Shown: positions 40,201 to 53,811, numbered from the stretch's first letter. The stretch is DNA of 64,000 bases from Taenia hydatigena (GCA_036345935.2 JADWOT020000005.1:5699960-5763959); one strand, 5' to 3'. Notes: generated from the letters alone by a model not told the origin. Numbers and translations are program-made.

Positions 40201-42049
40201 TTTACTTTTTTACTGTAAATGTTGTATGGGAATAGGGAACATTCAACGACAGCAAATCTGCGACATTGGTGATGCTATCTATTAGAGCCCTCACGAAGGT
40301 AGTTTAACCTAACTCAGCATGTATTGCTGCCTGTCCATTGAAGCGTTCCGGGGTGAGGCTAGGGAGTAGACCCAAATCGAACCGTTTAAATGCAAATGAA
40401 TCACCGATTATGCATTGCTGCCATGCAACCGCCTCCTCTATATGTCACCTATATGACGGCAAGTGAAATTGTTAACTTTCCAACACATCGTTTTTGCCCT
40501 CCATATGAAAAGAAGAGATTCCGTGACATCGTTTGTAGCAGGTAACATTTCCTTAAAGTCCTAACCTATAAGTACTTTATGAAAGCTCATTTAAAAAAAA
40601 AAACACTTGGTTTGGTCGGTGCTTCAAAGCGAGTGTGTTTTATTCGGCACTTACTTTTCGCGAGAAGGTTTGCAAGCAAGAATTACCCAAAAATAAAATA
40701 TGAAGCAGTTTATTAGTACGACTACTTCCCAAGACCCATCTCCTTTTCTCTCTTGGCACCCGTTTATGTGGATGTTCGGAGGGCATTTTACAACCACTCT
40801 ATTCCTGCTTCTTTTGCACAAGAAAATACAGTTTTAAGCTCTGTGTTAAATCTTTCAATTCCTTTTCTTCTTTATTTTATAGTGAAGGGAAAAATTTAAC
40901 CGTCCGTTAGTCTTCCATACCATTAGCCAACCCTTGCAGGCACTTCTACTTAACAGTAAGGAGGACGCCCATTCAAAACCACCTACGTCTTGACGAATGC
41001 GAAAGGCGGTGGAACGAGTGCTTCGAGTACTTCTCACCACTCTAGTAGCAGAGATTGGAAGTAGTGATCTCTAAGACTTGTTAACTGACTCGGAGTAAAC
41101 GCATTTTTGTGTGACCGCATTGGATGGTGTCCAATGAAAGACAGCTTTTAATTCACAAAAATTAAGCATTCATTAACAAATTAAACGTAGCTACTATTTT
41201 CTTATCATTTTGGCGACTTATCAGAAAATCTCAAGGTAAAGTAATTGCGGATGTCACGTGGATATGATGAATGCTCGTAAACACTGATAAGAGCCCATTT
41301 CACAAGCCAATCAGATAATGTACTAACTTTTTGTTTTAGTTCACCAACCACCCCTAAATAAAAGGTTTTTTGCTTTAACATCCGACAATGCCACCCACTA
41401 ATCATAAGGCAAGGAAAAATCTCCAAACATGATGGTTCACGTGGGAGGCTGTGGAGCGCATGTGAGGGTTCGCAGGAGCCGAATAAGAAGATCTCAAGAG
41501 CCCACAACCGTTCATCCCATCTTCTGATATTCGCCTGGCTAAATGATGTCAGGACTTCGATCAGGGAGAGTCGCCTAGCGCAAATGCATTTAAAAGCCAT
41601 CGGTTCTCTCTCCTCGCCTCCTCCATCGGCTGGTTGTGAGAGGGATAAGAGAAACCAAAAGCAGTTTCTGTATAGTTCATGAATATTTAATGCAGGAAGT
41701 AATTTTAACTCCCAGCGGTGATTATACCCCTGCTCCTCCACTGCATCTCGACAACTGCAGTCTTCTCTAGTGGGCTGTAAAATGCAGTTGGTTTTGCTAT
41801 CCTCGAATTTCGAGGAGAATATTGCGATCCCAATGCATTGCAAACATGCTTCCGCCTATTTTTTATAGCTTCGTTCAACCGAAACTTAGACAGATTTCAG
41901 CTGCCCTTGGAAATAGTTTCCAAATTTGGCTAATCATCGAGCCTGCTACAATTCACGCTTCCTGCAGTTCTTTTCAATTTAATCAACGTCACATCCAGAT
42001 AGATTACTTCAAAGGCCAACGATACATCAAATCTACCAGAACATAGTCA

Positions 42050-42145
42050 GCCTCTCCGCCTATTTCTGTTATGTAGACGGTGGTCACATGCATGCACTAT
42101 CAAGTCTCTCATGTAGCCATGTCTGTTAACAAGGAAATGATTACT
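42050..42145 (+). repeat. Fragment shared with 16330-16430
   Basis: See the partner entry. Confidence 0.45.
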
Positions 42146-45024
42146 CCCATCTCTAACACAAGCCCCATCCTGTAACAATGACATCAGACATAAATCTATT
42201 TCTATTGATCTCCCGGACTAAAATACCATGGCATCACTCTGTCTTCTCTGTTGTCAACTGAAGCCTTTAGATTGTGAACGGTCGGTGTGGCGTTGGTTCA
42301 AGATACCACATGAGTAAGTTTGAAAAGGGAAATGAGACACAGCGTTTAGTGCCATGGTATACCGTTCTGGTCGCATCGCTCCTCCTGAGTGCTCACTTGC
42401 CTCTGTTTTTTCTCACTTCATTCTGTGCATTTGTCTCTTCATGAAAAACGCAAGATAAGTGGTCACCGCCTTGGCTTCAGTGGTTGGAAATTTGCTTGAA
42501 AAGAACAGAGACTCCCATCTCATTAACAAAGTGCCACCTCTAAGTTTGTCTTTCGTAGATGAACAAGACTGACCAAACTCACATATGGTGAGAGACAAAG
42601 GAGGTAATCAGCAATCTAACTGCATTTTTCCAAAATCTCACATTTGGTTGACCTACGAGTTGCCGAGCATCTTCCTGCCTTAAGCACTACGTGACCTTAT
42701 CCATCCACCTCCCACCTTGAATATTCCTCACTCGGATAGGTAGCATTTCACTTTCAGAAGTCGCACTCGCCGGGATAAAAGCTTGCTATTACTTTGCAGT
42801 GCAATGTCAACAAAATTGGCGACATTTTGGCTATAATGCGAATTTATGATGTCATTGGACTTCAATGGCTGACCAAAGGGATCGCCAAGGACGACTTTTG
42901 GAAGAGGAGAAGCAAGGAGGGGACAAAACCCCGCTGCAGAACAACTACTGTCACATATCTCTTCCGCTTTCACAATTTTTGTTGCTAACTTACTCTCACG
43001 ATACGTTTCAAAAGAGATTCTTGCTTTATGACACCGCCATCAGAAGGACCTTAGATCTACGAATAGTCCCATCTCCAATCAACTAGTAAATTAAATTCCT
43101 CTTTTGCTCTTCCAGTGCACGCAAAAGTTCTTTAGTAATAAAAGACACTAAAATGAACCTTTATGATTTCCATAATTCTGTCGTAGGTTAATGTAGACGT
43201 TACGAAGTGTGTATCCTGTAAAATGAATAGCAGAAGATCCAGTTACGTGAGACATTGACGCTGATGGCGACCACAATGACACTTTAGATGTCATTCATAA
43301 ATCTGACTCAAAGTAACAGGACAGGAAACATGGACACCAATCTGGCTAATTACCACTGGCTGACATTACATAACAACTACATCCACAGCGACAAACAGCA
43401 TCTAAACAAAGAGGTGCTTAAGGAAGTCTCCAACTTGTTCAATACCGCTATGTAGAATGCGTACAAACCTTGCATCAAAACTTGGAGCACAGAAGACAAC
43501 TAATTGTTAGCAAAGAAGAGGCAAAATTTCGCTAAAGCTAACTTTTATTAGCTTGATTGATGGATTCAGTGAATTTTGTTTTGTTTATCGATTCGTAGCA
43601 TCTTCTGGGTATCATCTTGTCAAATAAATCCTTTATTAGCCTTCAAAGTGCTATAGGAATGAGTTGTCAGTAGTATTGGCTAATCTAATGCAACCAGTAT
43701 ACCACGGCTGGTTCTTACCGCCAACGTGCAGTGTGGTAAAGAATTTTGCTCTGGAAGACTATTTTAAAACTTGGTGATGATCAACTTAAAAGCTCAAGGC
43801 CTAAATGGAGTTTTTAATGCCTACAGGCAAAGTTTAGTGATTACTGCGCCCCAGATCAAGTATGAAGTAGCATAACAGATGGATGAAATGAGTGGACATT
43901 TAAGGCGATGCTAACCAACTAAATCTTGGAGAAGAACTGAATTAGTCACGTTCCTCTGTGACCAAATAAGCTGCATTTGAACAGCTCTTTGGGTCTGTTC
44001 GTTGCTAAAAAGCATGAATGGATTATCTCAAATGGTTAGTCGTGACAAAGCCTCTGGCTGCTTATACTGTTACCCTATTTCCGCTGTAAAGGGAGCAAAG
44101 TTGTTGGATTTTGGTTTATTTAACAAATGTGATGACGTGATTCGAGAGATAGGTCTCTCTGACAAAGGCTTGTACAAGAAACCGAGGTGCTCGAAGTCAT
44201 AGAATTAGGACACAAAAGGCTGCTTCCCCGCTGTCCGTCAGTTTGTTTGCTTACTTTCTTACCCAGAGAGCATGTTAATGAACTCAAGTTTGAATCCTAT
44301 CACTCCTTAAGAATAAGTGTTTGTGATCCATTGCTGCTCGCATTGGAATTTTCGTCAGGATCCTTAAGATCAGCTCGTTGTATATGATAGCCTTTAAAGT
44401 GACTGGTTTGAACGATTCGGGCATTTCTGGTGAGAAGAGGGATGCCTATTCTTCCACAGGTGTATCACGAATTGACAAATTGATTTCGTTACAAGAGAAG
44501 ATCATTTCCTGGGAACGGCAATTCCATGAAAGGGTGTCAATGAAACCACGAGTCAAGTTCCATCAGTCATCAATAACAGAGGTCTCAAAACTGAGCTTAA
44601 ATTGCCAATCATCACCTCCATTATGGTGATCTACTGACTGGCACAGCCGACTCTTACAGTCAAGGTTAGTGCATTGAAAACGGAACAGGAGTTAAAAGAC
44701 AGTACAAGGGAATCCATTTTACCAATTTTAGTCAATTATCTGGACTTCTTAACCTTCATAACTCTAATTCGCTAGTATTGCCTTAAACAGTCCTTCGGCC
44801 AGTCTTCATACCTCTAGAAAAATATACCGAATAGGATTCGAAGCTGTCCACCATGCCCAAATCTACCCGCTTTTGTGTGGGCTCATTTGATTAGGTTAAA
44901 ATCGTTCTTTTACTGCCATCTCACTTCCAAAGCAGACCTCATACCAAGCATCAAACTATCACATCATATCTCTAGCCTGCATCTAATCTCACCATCATGA
45001 AGGGCTACGTCAGTAAAAGCGAAA

Positions 45025-45125
45025 TTTTACCCAGTTACACACATACACGCACAGTTACCTAGCCTTCTGTCTCACTTTTCCTTCCCAACTGCTTGTAACA
45101 ATTCTGACGCGATTATGTGATTACG
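45025..45125 (+). repeat. Interspersed repeat F4, copy 1
   Basis: CTTCTGTCTCACTTTTCCTT then CCCAACTGCTT aligns with ATTTCTGTCTCGCTTCTCCC then TCTTAACTGTCT near 49921. Both follow a run of CACA-rich sequence. A weaker relative lies near 33860-33960. Confidence 0.45.
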
Positions 45126-45849
45126 AACTGTCAGATGGTGTCAAATACCACTTGAAGAAGCGTAAAATTTAGAAATCTGTAAATCTTCCTAGGACTTGTT
45201 TGTGCTAAACGCGGTAAGAGGTATGGCTTTGTCAATGTGTTCTGTGACGTTTTTAGTCTAACTTAAGGCTACTCTTAATGAAGATGCATTTCTTGCCACA
45301 CCTCGAGTCGTTTCGCATGTAGCGGATGATACGCGGTAGCAAGTGGTATTGTTGTCATTAATTTGTCTCCGATAAGTGAGTAGATTATTGTGAAATGCAG
45401 CGTCCTCACTCCATTACACACATAGAGAGTGAATAAATGTCTGTAAGGACTTGACGGTGGAGTCATATCGCTTGCTTTGAACCTTTTCTAATCGGTGCGC
45501 CCTTCTCCATTGCGAAGTCTTTCATTTCCACCTTGTTGACATGATCAAATCCACCCGGATTGATGTGGGGTGGGTTGGACCTCACAACACTAATGACCAG
45601 TGTAGCATGTGTGAGATCAGAACTGTCAAACCGGCTTGGAGTCTTCTGCACAAGTGGATATTTACAACCAATAAGTTCCCATGTTAGGTGAGAAGAAATT
45701 GAACTTATTCATTGCTCCCTATTTCATGCAAGCACATAGTCACTGCTGTTCGCCATCTTGGTAACTGGTAATGGAACCACCCTCAGAATGTGAGCGCTTG
45801 CGAATAATAGCAGTAGAAAATGAAACCCTTACCCATTTTGCAACATACT

Positions 45850-45950
45850 CTTAACGGAATGGATGATATTCTGTCTGTGATGCTGTCCCATTATGCCATT
45901 TCTCTTCCTGACATGCAGACGGTTGAGCGCAGTTCATTGGACTTGTGAAC
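45850..45950 (+). repeat. Interspersed repeat F9, copy 2
   Basis: See the copy at 32465-32580. Confidence 0.5.
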
Positions 45951-46199
45951 TTTGGTTCAGGACTTCAGAACTGCTGAACAAGCAGTAAAATGTTGAAAGG
46001 TAGTAGTACTCTGCCTACCCACTTGTTTACGTGTCAAACCATCTTTAGATGGAATCCGTGAAGTTGGAAGGAAGGCAAATCATAGGTGAAGGTGATCATA
46101 ATGTGATAAAATATTGCTTCTTATGGTGTCAGTTTGTTTGTAAAGCACACAAATCGTCTCATTGACACGAGTGAGAGAAAAAGCTTGACCAGCTGTTAA

Positions 46200-46325
46200 A
46201 ACCGGACTCTATTTCGATATCAGGCCTTATGCTGAACACTGCGCCTTCCAGCGCTTTGGTGCAAGTTGATTTCCATTTGAAGTCTAGAGTTTGGGAGTCT
46301 TCGTCACTCTTGTGTGTATGCATTT
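46200..46325 (+). repeat. Direct duplication, left copy
   Basis: GGCCTTATGCTGAACACTGC with AAGTTGATTTCCATTTGAAG and AGTTTGGGAGTC aligns with 46995-47085 (TGCCTTATGCTGGAGATTGG; AAGTTGACTTTCATTTGAGG; AGTTTGAGACC). The offset is about 770 bp. Confidence 0.6.
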
Positions 46326-46969
46326 AATTCTCTTTCTTTGTTTGCCTTCTAAGTTAGGTGTGGCTGCAACGAAATGCTTAAGACATTAAGTGGGCTCTGC
46401 TTTCTGACTTTTGGTAGGTCTACTTGTACTACCGCTGTTTGAATTGGCACGGTGGGATATCCTTCTAGAACCGCAGCAGTCAGCTAGATGGTCTAAGATC
46501 CACTCTAACCTCCCTACCGACAAGGCATCTTGTTAAAGGTAAATTAAAGAGAACCGAGTTTTTTATCCTCTTCTGCTGAAAGCAACCTTTTGCTTTAATA
46601 CATGCGCCAAATAAATTTACTAATTAAATTTAAAAGAGAACTATTTGCTCACAACCATCTACATTACTCTTTACACTCCACGGGTCACGAAAAGCAAATT
46701 AATTTATTACGCGTTCTCCTGAAGGACCACCATGCAATATCTGGGTGCTCTGTTTTTCCTTCTTTAAGGGTTTATCAGATTTTCGAGGCTCAAATGTTCC
46801 CATTTCCCTTCGTTATACAAACCTAAAAGGCTCATTTTGCGTTTCGAAGTTGACCTATACATTGCTGACAAGATCTGTTGGGCAACGGAAACGCATGTCA
46901 CACGTTTGTGTCGCTAGATTGGTATGAGATACTTAGGAAGTTAGGCTCGTGACACTGGTAGTGGCTGTG

Positions 46970-47090
46970 AAATCTTGCCTCTATTCAGTCATCATGCCTT
47001 ATGCTGGAGATTGGGTTCCCGAACAATGCATCTTCCAGTACTTTAGTGTAAGTTGACTTTCATTTGAGGATCTAAAGTTTGAGACCTTTT
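46970..47090 (+). repeat. Direct duplication, right copy
   Basis: Partner of 46200-46325; it abuts the left end of an F1 copy. Confidence 0.6.
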
Positions 47091-47099
47091 ATCCACAGG

Positions 47100-48380
47100 A
47101 GTGGGTCTTTGCAGGTTTTGTGGCTTCATTTTCGTCGAGAAGAAATATGGTTTTTCATTGCATCTTCTTTCATGCAAGAGCATAATTACTGTTGCCTGCC
47201 AAATTGGCAGAATGTGGACATTAGTAACTAAAATCAGTATGAGTAAGGTCTCTATTGGATCCAGACAGCCTTCGGTTATCCTACGTAAAGTGCTTTAGGT
47301 CAGTGAACTATGCCCCTGCGCTCTCTCATTTATATTGGAGAGTTGCCTCAATGGTAAGAAAGTTAACTCCTTCTTTTTCCGTCACGACTTCTCCAGAACG
47401 TTCGCTTGCAAGCAGTGCATTATCCGTAACTCGTTTACATTCTAGTATTGTGATTTGTGCCAACAGTCCATTCCCTTCCTGGATTATTGCTTGCAATGTT
47501 TGCGATGTCCACCTGGGTAGGCGAAATCTGCCTCCTTGTTGGCCCATCCAAGCAGCTTTACCGGTGTCGCCGAGCCGTTCAATCGTTGAGTGTCCACTTT
47601 CTTTTATCTCACCTTTAACATCGGCAAAACTGCGATTGGAAATGAAAAGAGAAATCCATCAATTAGGTCTCCACGGTGCAAGAGGTCAGACAACCTTACA
47701 CCAACTGAGTTGCAAGTTCGCGCTTTATTTAGAAAACAAGAAAACAAGACCCTTTTTATTCAACAACACAAAATGTGATTGTTTTAAATGAAGGTAAGTC
47801 AAGTGCTTGTTTTGCATGTTTTCTGTTCTCCAAACATTTTATTGTTGTATTTGCGTGCTGACACTTCACCATACAACAATGCGATGTTAAGCGATGCTTG
47901 TACTTATGTTTGTTTCCCAAACAAACGTTTTTCTCCTTGCCCGAAGTGGGTTAACAACAATTTTATCTGCCTGTATTCTTCGTCTGAACATGAGGTCCGA
48001 ACGGGCGAACATGAATAAGTCCACCTACCCACCTGTCATTTAACCTGTTCACCAGTCCAACTCTTATGTGCATCTTGAAATTTGTGCAAGGCAATTGAAA
48101 TTCTTTTGCAGCTGCTCTCTATTTCGTTAATCTACGTCCTCCCATTTGTGTCCATTAAGTAGTAACAAGGCGTCTTTTGTTGGAGAAACATTACTCATCT
48201 TGCAGCCTGCTTAGTTACAAGGGATTTTGGACCTCTTGGTCGCTGTAAGCTTCCTTGAATGTTCAAAGGTCGTAGATCAAGTGTTAGTGCGACTTCAATG
48301 TCTAAGGAAGGTAAAGAGAAGATGAAATTCATGTTACTTCTTCACAGACTCTCCCACCTCGCGTGGGAGGCAAAAGAGGG
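47100..48380 (+). repeat. Interspersed repeat F1, near-full copy
   Basis: TTTCATTGCATCTTCTTTCA (about 47153), GACTTCTCCAGAACG, GCAAGCAGTGCATTATCCG (47409), ATCAATTAGGTCTCCACGGT (47658), CCACCTACCCACCTGTCATT (48020) and CTGTAAGCTTCCTTGAATG (48243) follow F1 order. The 178-codon frame at 47255-47791 starts at a non-ATG codon and crosses module boundaries; it is not conserved in the other copies. Confidence 0.7.
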
Positions 48381-48449
48381 AGCTGTAATCAACTCTAACT
48401 GCTAAGGCAATATACCTGTCAATTTGATAAGCAATTTCTTTAAACCCGA

Positions 48450-48800
48450 ACATTTAGAGGGACATTTTTTTATCGGTGGACAGAAAGACTGTGGAGAAGA
48501 TCGTGGGCTATTCCACCCACCTGTCAGTTACCTATCCATTCATCCACCTATTGCACCTCTTATAATTTATTTGGGACAACTGAAATCCTTTTCACTTCAT
48601 CCATTAACTTACGCGACACTTTGTGTTAAAGAAAATTATTTGGTCACAAACCGAAAGTTAATGTCTGGGTGGGGCGGAGGAATGTGGCATTCGAGTGAAG
48701 TCTTCACGGACTTTCCAGCTTAGTCATTACTGCTTGTCAAGGCAGTTCCATCTGCGTCCTTGTGTGGGCAGCAAGATAAGGTTATTACCATCACCAACTA
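48450..48800 (+). repeat. Interspersed repeat F1, tail-only copy in tandem
   Basis: CCACCCACCTGTCAGTTACC and CCATTCATCCACCTATTGC at 48515-48555, with TCTTCACGGACTTTCCAGCT near 48702, repeat the F1 right end directly after the previous copy. Confidence 0.6.
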
Positions 48801-49869
48801 TGCAGATAATGCAATTTCCCTGCGTTGAGACAATATAACTGACGCTTGGTAGAGCAGCTCCTTTAAAGTCGCACGAAATTCGTATTCATGAGAAATATTT
48901 GCGCCGCACTGCACAATTTCTCTTCTTAATTTTACCCACTAAATGAAAGCATCTTGTTGAGCAAAATGAGGGGCATCCACTATTGGGAGGGGCATAGAGA
49001 AATGGGCGACTTACTTAGTGCCCACTCACGAGCCTCAATTGGTAAAAGGTTCTTTTGACTCAGTGAGGAAGGGAAGAGAATTCGATAGAGACAGACATAA
49101 TAGGAATTTCCTCTGTCTCAGATGTATGAGCCTATGTCGTATGGAAGACGAGCATCAGGCGTGCTTGGATAACGCTACCATTAAACCTGGTTGGAAGGGT
49201 GGAACGTACACCGAATGGCATGTCTGTGAAGCTCTTTTGACTGATAACTTTTAAATTCTTCTGGCTTGTGACTGACTTTTGAATAGCCATTTTAGAAGAT
49301 GACGGGAAATCAGTAGACTCAGTGAATTCTCCCATCTCCATTAGCGAGGAGTACGTGACTTTAGACGTGGGAATCCAATGTCCTATTACAATGGTGAACC
49401 TCGCCCTGGAGCATGAGTAGTTGAAGTTGAGGCTTAAGTAACAGCAACTATAGGATGGCCGACCGGCTGATCCACTTAAAGAAGAACTGTCATGGGACGA
49501 TGACACCGAATCCACTAGTACAGTCGGAAATATAGACTCTAAAATCTGTGCGACTTTCGTCAATCCTTTCGGTTACATGAAGATTCATTTGCATCATTAC
49601 CTTTAACAGCCCACCAGTCAGTCGACACACTGAGACCTCTACTTTCATCGTTCTCACTTTTCGCTTGGTTAGGAGTGTGTATTGTTATTCAAAACTGAGG
49701 TAAGGTAGTCAAATGAGGTCTTTTCTTTTTAATTGGCACAAAGGATGCAACCATGGGAAGCTCTCCGAATTAATTCATTGAATTAATTGGCGCTAAAAGT
49801 CACCGTCTCAATCCTGCATATCACATTACAATGCGTCACACCTTAATGGAGCGTTTTGTTCCTGAAATC

Positions 49870-49970
49870 AAAATAAATAGTCACACCTCAATACCGACAC
49901 AGACTCACACGGACGCTTCCATTTCTGTCTCGCTTCTCCCTCTTAACTGTCTAATTGTGGAATCTCAGAG
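49870..49970 (+). repeat. Interspersed repeat F4, copy 2
   Basis: See the copy at 45025-45125. Confidence 0.45.
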
Positions 49971-51139
49971 GACAGTGGCTCCCGCTACTTGGAGAGTTAA
50001 GAAATATGGACAGAATGGAGAGAAGAGGAAGGAAATATAGCGCACCTATAAGGTTGCAAAATGTTATTATTCTTAAGGCTTACATTGGTGTATTGATGTG
50101 TTAGAATTCACAATGCATTGTGTTAGAGGAATGAGACTGAGACTGTCACCATACCTGCATTCCGAAATCTTCAATGGATGGTACGTCTCGCTGACGTGAC
50201 AGACAGACTTATCTCAAGGTTTACAACTATCGGATATCTGAGAGCTGCTCGAAAGACCGCAATAATCCATTCATTCGCCCGGTAAAGATCTTGGTATAGT
50301 CGCAATACTCTTAATGCATAAAATTCGTGCTAGACACGTGGGTGTGATATTTTTATGTCTTCCAAAAGCAAGAAGCTTGGACCGGCTTTTTTTTCAAAAT
50401 AATTAGCCTTTTTAACCTTAACACATCCTTGTTCTCAGAGGAAGTGTTGAGGTCCAACCAATCACTTCGAGTTCCACAACACTGCCTCTGGTGGTAAAAA
50501 GGAATCCTAAACTGACTTAGCTATGACACATGATTAGCCTTAATAGCGGTAAAGATTATTACCTCACTTTAAGTCCATCTAGTCTTGTCATTGACCAGCA
50601 CATCAAAGTGCTTACCTTTTGCCACAAAAGTGTATGCATGGTGAAATGGTGACGTCAAAAGCGATGGACGTTTTATCAATCGCCTCTTTGTTTGCCTAAT
50701 GGTAGCGGCTAAGGACACTACTATCCATCTGTCCTATCTAGTCGGTTTAAGTCAGAATCGATGATTGCAGCTATCATCACTGTCGTACATATCTCCGCCG
50801 GCAGACCTCTCTGACATTCATGCACAGCATGGACACTTCACTATGTCTACATTAATCCACAAATGGTTTATGGGAATTGCATAGAGGTCATTCAAATACC
50901 TTTTAAGCTCAATAAGTCTGCATGAATGATAAGGCCTTACAAGAAGCACAGCTCTGGCTTTAACCATCTAGATAGACTAGAGTAGAGACTGTGGAACACT
51001 AACACCCTTCAAGTTGGCTACCAAGATCGCAAAATCATGCAGATGTGTATCAAGCGTAGCTTTACTGCATGTATTCTTTCTCTTTTACTAAGCCGCATCC
51101 CTTACGATCCCTGTGGTCAACCACAGCAATTCCTCCTAC

Positions 51140-51245
51140 AATCTGGGCATAGCTCTCTGCATGAGAACGATGGCAACAGCACAGTGATTCGGCATGGCAG
51201 GCAGAATGTCACTCATTTCGTTGGTGAAGTATGCTGCAAAATGAC
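51140..51245 (+). repeat. Short interspersed repeat F8, copy 2
   Basis: GATGGCAACAGCACAGTGAT and CAGGCAGAATGTCACTCATT with TTCGTTGGTGAAG. Its relatives lie at 52010-52075 and 11250-11320. Confidence 0.55.
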
Positions 51246-52009
51246 TTAGAATTCCTGAAGCGAATGAATTCTATGTGCAAAATGCAGTCAATTTCACGAG
51301 AGAACATTAGAACATGAAGGTGGTAGAGTGGAAAAGGGTAGAACTTAAGGAAACACTATGTTCCGCACTAGGTCTGTTTCGTACGACAACCACATTAAGG
51401 GTTTGCCTTCATTGCTTAACTTGCGGATGCTTATCCAAGGGACACTTCAAGTAGTGGAGCTCTCTCACTTCAGCCCAGAACTACCGACTAAGCAAGTGGA
51501 TTGCTCGTGAGTCTGGCCAGCCATTATAACTACGACGGACGGAGTACCTTCGCAATCTCCTTCTATTAGTGATCGAATGCTCGAAAATTGGCCTTCTCAA
51601 CTATGGTGCAACTTCTTTTCTTTGCAGCAGCAAAGACCTTATGAGGAATAATTCCGCATTACTCTGAGAGTTCATCTACTTCCGTAGACGCAGCTGGTCA
51701 CGCAATTTGACATGACCTCACGTGATCTCTGTACAGCCTTCCTTCGAAATCCACCAATTCCATCAAAACATAATTAGACAGGTCCTCTCAAGGTCCCACT
51801 TGGAAGGGAACATGACTATTCATTTATGGATCCATGGTTCAGTGAATACCACTACCTCCAACATTTGACCACCATTGCAGAAGTCAGAATGTCAACTGAT
51901 CAAGGGAGAGGAAGCTGGCTTTACTCACTGATCATCACCAAATAAGGAACAAACTTGGAGTCAATATGGTGCCTAAAGCAGATGATCAACTAGAGGCTAC
52001 AGACAGGCA

Positions 52010-52075
52010 TGATGGCAACGCCTCCGTGTTTCATTATCACAGACAGAATGCCACCCATTTTGTTGGTAAGTTAGA
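52010..52075 (+). repeat. Short interspersed repeat F8, copy 3
   Basis: GATGGCAACGCCTCCGTGTT and CAGACAGAATGCCACCCATT with TTGTTGGTAAG. It lies about 850 bp right of copy 2, and both are followed by a CTCACTTCAGCCC segment (51467 and 52091). This suggests a diverged tandem duplication. Confidence 0.55.
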
Positions 52076-52329
52076 TCAAGTAGTGAATCTACCTCACTTC
52101 AGCCCTGACGGACTGATTGAGTGGTTGACCTGCTGATTACTTACAAAACTCAACGGCCAACCTTCATGCTTTACCAAACGAAAACAATTGTGACCACGAT
52201 CTTATCACACTCTCTTCCAGCTTCACGGATTATAGTCTAACAACTCGGTAGGTGTTTTAATATGCCGTATGCAAAGAGGTGCCTGCATTTACTTAGGGAC
52301 AAGTGATTTAATTAATGATCGAATTGTCT

Positions 52330-53730
52330 TCTCCACTTCCACAGCAACAATTTTCGCCTTGGAAATTCGGTCACACAGACGATTGGTGAGACGATGAGCT
52401 GGTCACCAGCATCAGTGAAATCGTCAATATCAATGATTCCGGGTATTCGTCCTTGTTGTGAAGGTATCTTTTGTCATTGCTGCATGGAAGCTCAGCCGCT
52501 GCTGTACACCATCATGGCTACTGAAGATCCAACTGGCCTCCAAAGCGGAAGACCACAGCTAACGGCAGTTGGCATAAGGTTTCCATTTCACTTGAAGATC
52601 CTTCAGATATCTCCAGCTAAGTTACTTCTAGAGTAAGCTACAGGTGAGTAAACCGCACCACTGCATTCTTCCACTTAAAATGGAGAGATGCCTCATTGGG
52701 TAAGAGGATTGACAATTTCACTTGTCGCCAGGTAGATGATGGACTAATTCCATCGACTTTTTGAGTGCTACTGCCTGTTAGTAATGCAAAATTGGTGACT
52801 GGTTTGCATTCATGGGGTTAGGTTTCGGTGTAAAGCCTTGATGGCCCAGTCAGTAACTAATCCCTTTGTCCTCACTTCCAACAAATACAGCAACCATCCA
52901 AGTCCAATTTACTGCCCTATGACGAATCGATTGGTCTCCGCGGCACGAGAGGTCAGATGAGTGTGGCCTAATTCAGTTGTAAGGTCTCATTTTAATCAAC
53001 AAGTAAACAAAATTTTCGCTTAGGTTTATAACTTTTGTATACATCAACACAAATTGTGGTCATTTCAAGCTGGCATGAAGCAAACATTTATGTTTTCGGA
53101 ACCTTTATCCGGGAAAATTGCGTTGGTGAATTTGGTGGTTGACACGACACTATGCATCGCCATAAGATATAACAACCCAAGTCACAACATTGCCCTTCTA
53201 CTTAAGTTTTCTCTATAAAGATACGTTTATCTCTTCTTCCAAAGCAATTTGAAAAGCATTTTAGCTGTCCGCGTCCTTTTCTCATCCAAACGCAAAGATC
53301 GGAGAGTGCAAAGGGACAGTTCATTATTAGTGAGCAAGAGATATTCCCCACCTCCCTGTCAGTTTGACCATTCACCGATCTATCCTTTTTGCCCCTTCAA
53401 AGCTATGCAAGATAATTGAAATCTTCCCTCTTTTCCTTTTCATCTCATAAGTACTTTTTCAATGAAGCATTGTTCATTCCACCTCCAGAGTGCTCTGGAA
53501 GAAGGGAGATTAGCTTCTCGGTGCCTGTAAGTTCTCTTAATTACTCCAATCACAGATCAAAATTTGATGTCACTTAGGAGTCTGGGGAGGACGAGAGGCA
53601 GATGATGTTCAAGTAAATTCTTCACAAACTGTTCAACCTCGACATTACCCATACCAAAGTGCGTTCACATGCTTCCACCCGTGTGCCTGCGCAGGCGACT
53701 AAGGAATTAGTTATTACCATCTCCTTACCA
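52330..53730 (+). repeat. Interspersed repeat F1, full-looking copy
   Basis: GGTGAGACGATGAGCTGGTC (52385), TTTCCATTTCACTTGAAGAT (about 52580), AATTCCATCGACTTTTTGAG (52746), GACGAATCGATTGGTCTCCG (52922), CACCTCCCTGTCAGTTTGAC (53350) and GTGCCTGTAAGTTCTCTTAA (about 53521) follow F1 order. Confidence 0.72.
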
Positions 53731-53811
53731 TCTCCTCTTCGAGATCGCCGCCTTGTGAGGAAAAGTTTTGCCTGTGGAAATGATTTGGATGGGTGAGGGG
53801 GAAAAGGAATG

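Larger units (their letters stand above)
40201..46199. other. No gene recognised; longest unexplained frame of the desert lies here
   Basis: Holds a 212-codon minus-strand frame without ATG start (41205-41843), fragments at 42050-42145, 45025-45125 and 45850-45950 with relatives elsewhere, and nothing else identifiable. Confidence 0.35.
48801..52329. other. No gene recognised
   Basis: A Ser-rich 143-codon minus-strand frame (49132-49563) resembles no family I know. F8 fragments lie at 51140-51245 and 52010-52075 and F4 at 49870-49970. A perfect 7-bp inverted repeat (CTGTGGT / ACCACAG) lies near 51115. Confidence 0.35.

Noticed and set aside
47255..47791. 178-codon plus-strand frame
   Set aside because: It starts at a non-ATG codon, crosses several F1 modules, and is not open in the other F1 copies.
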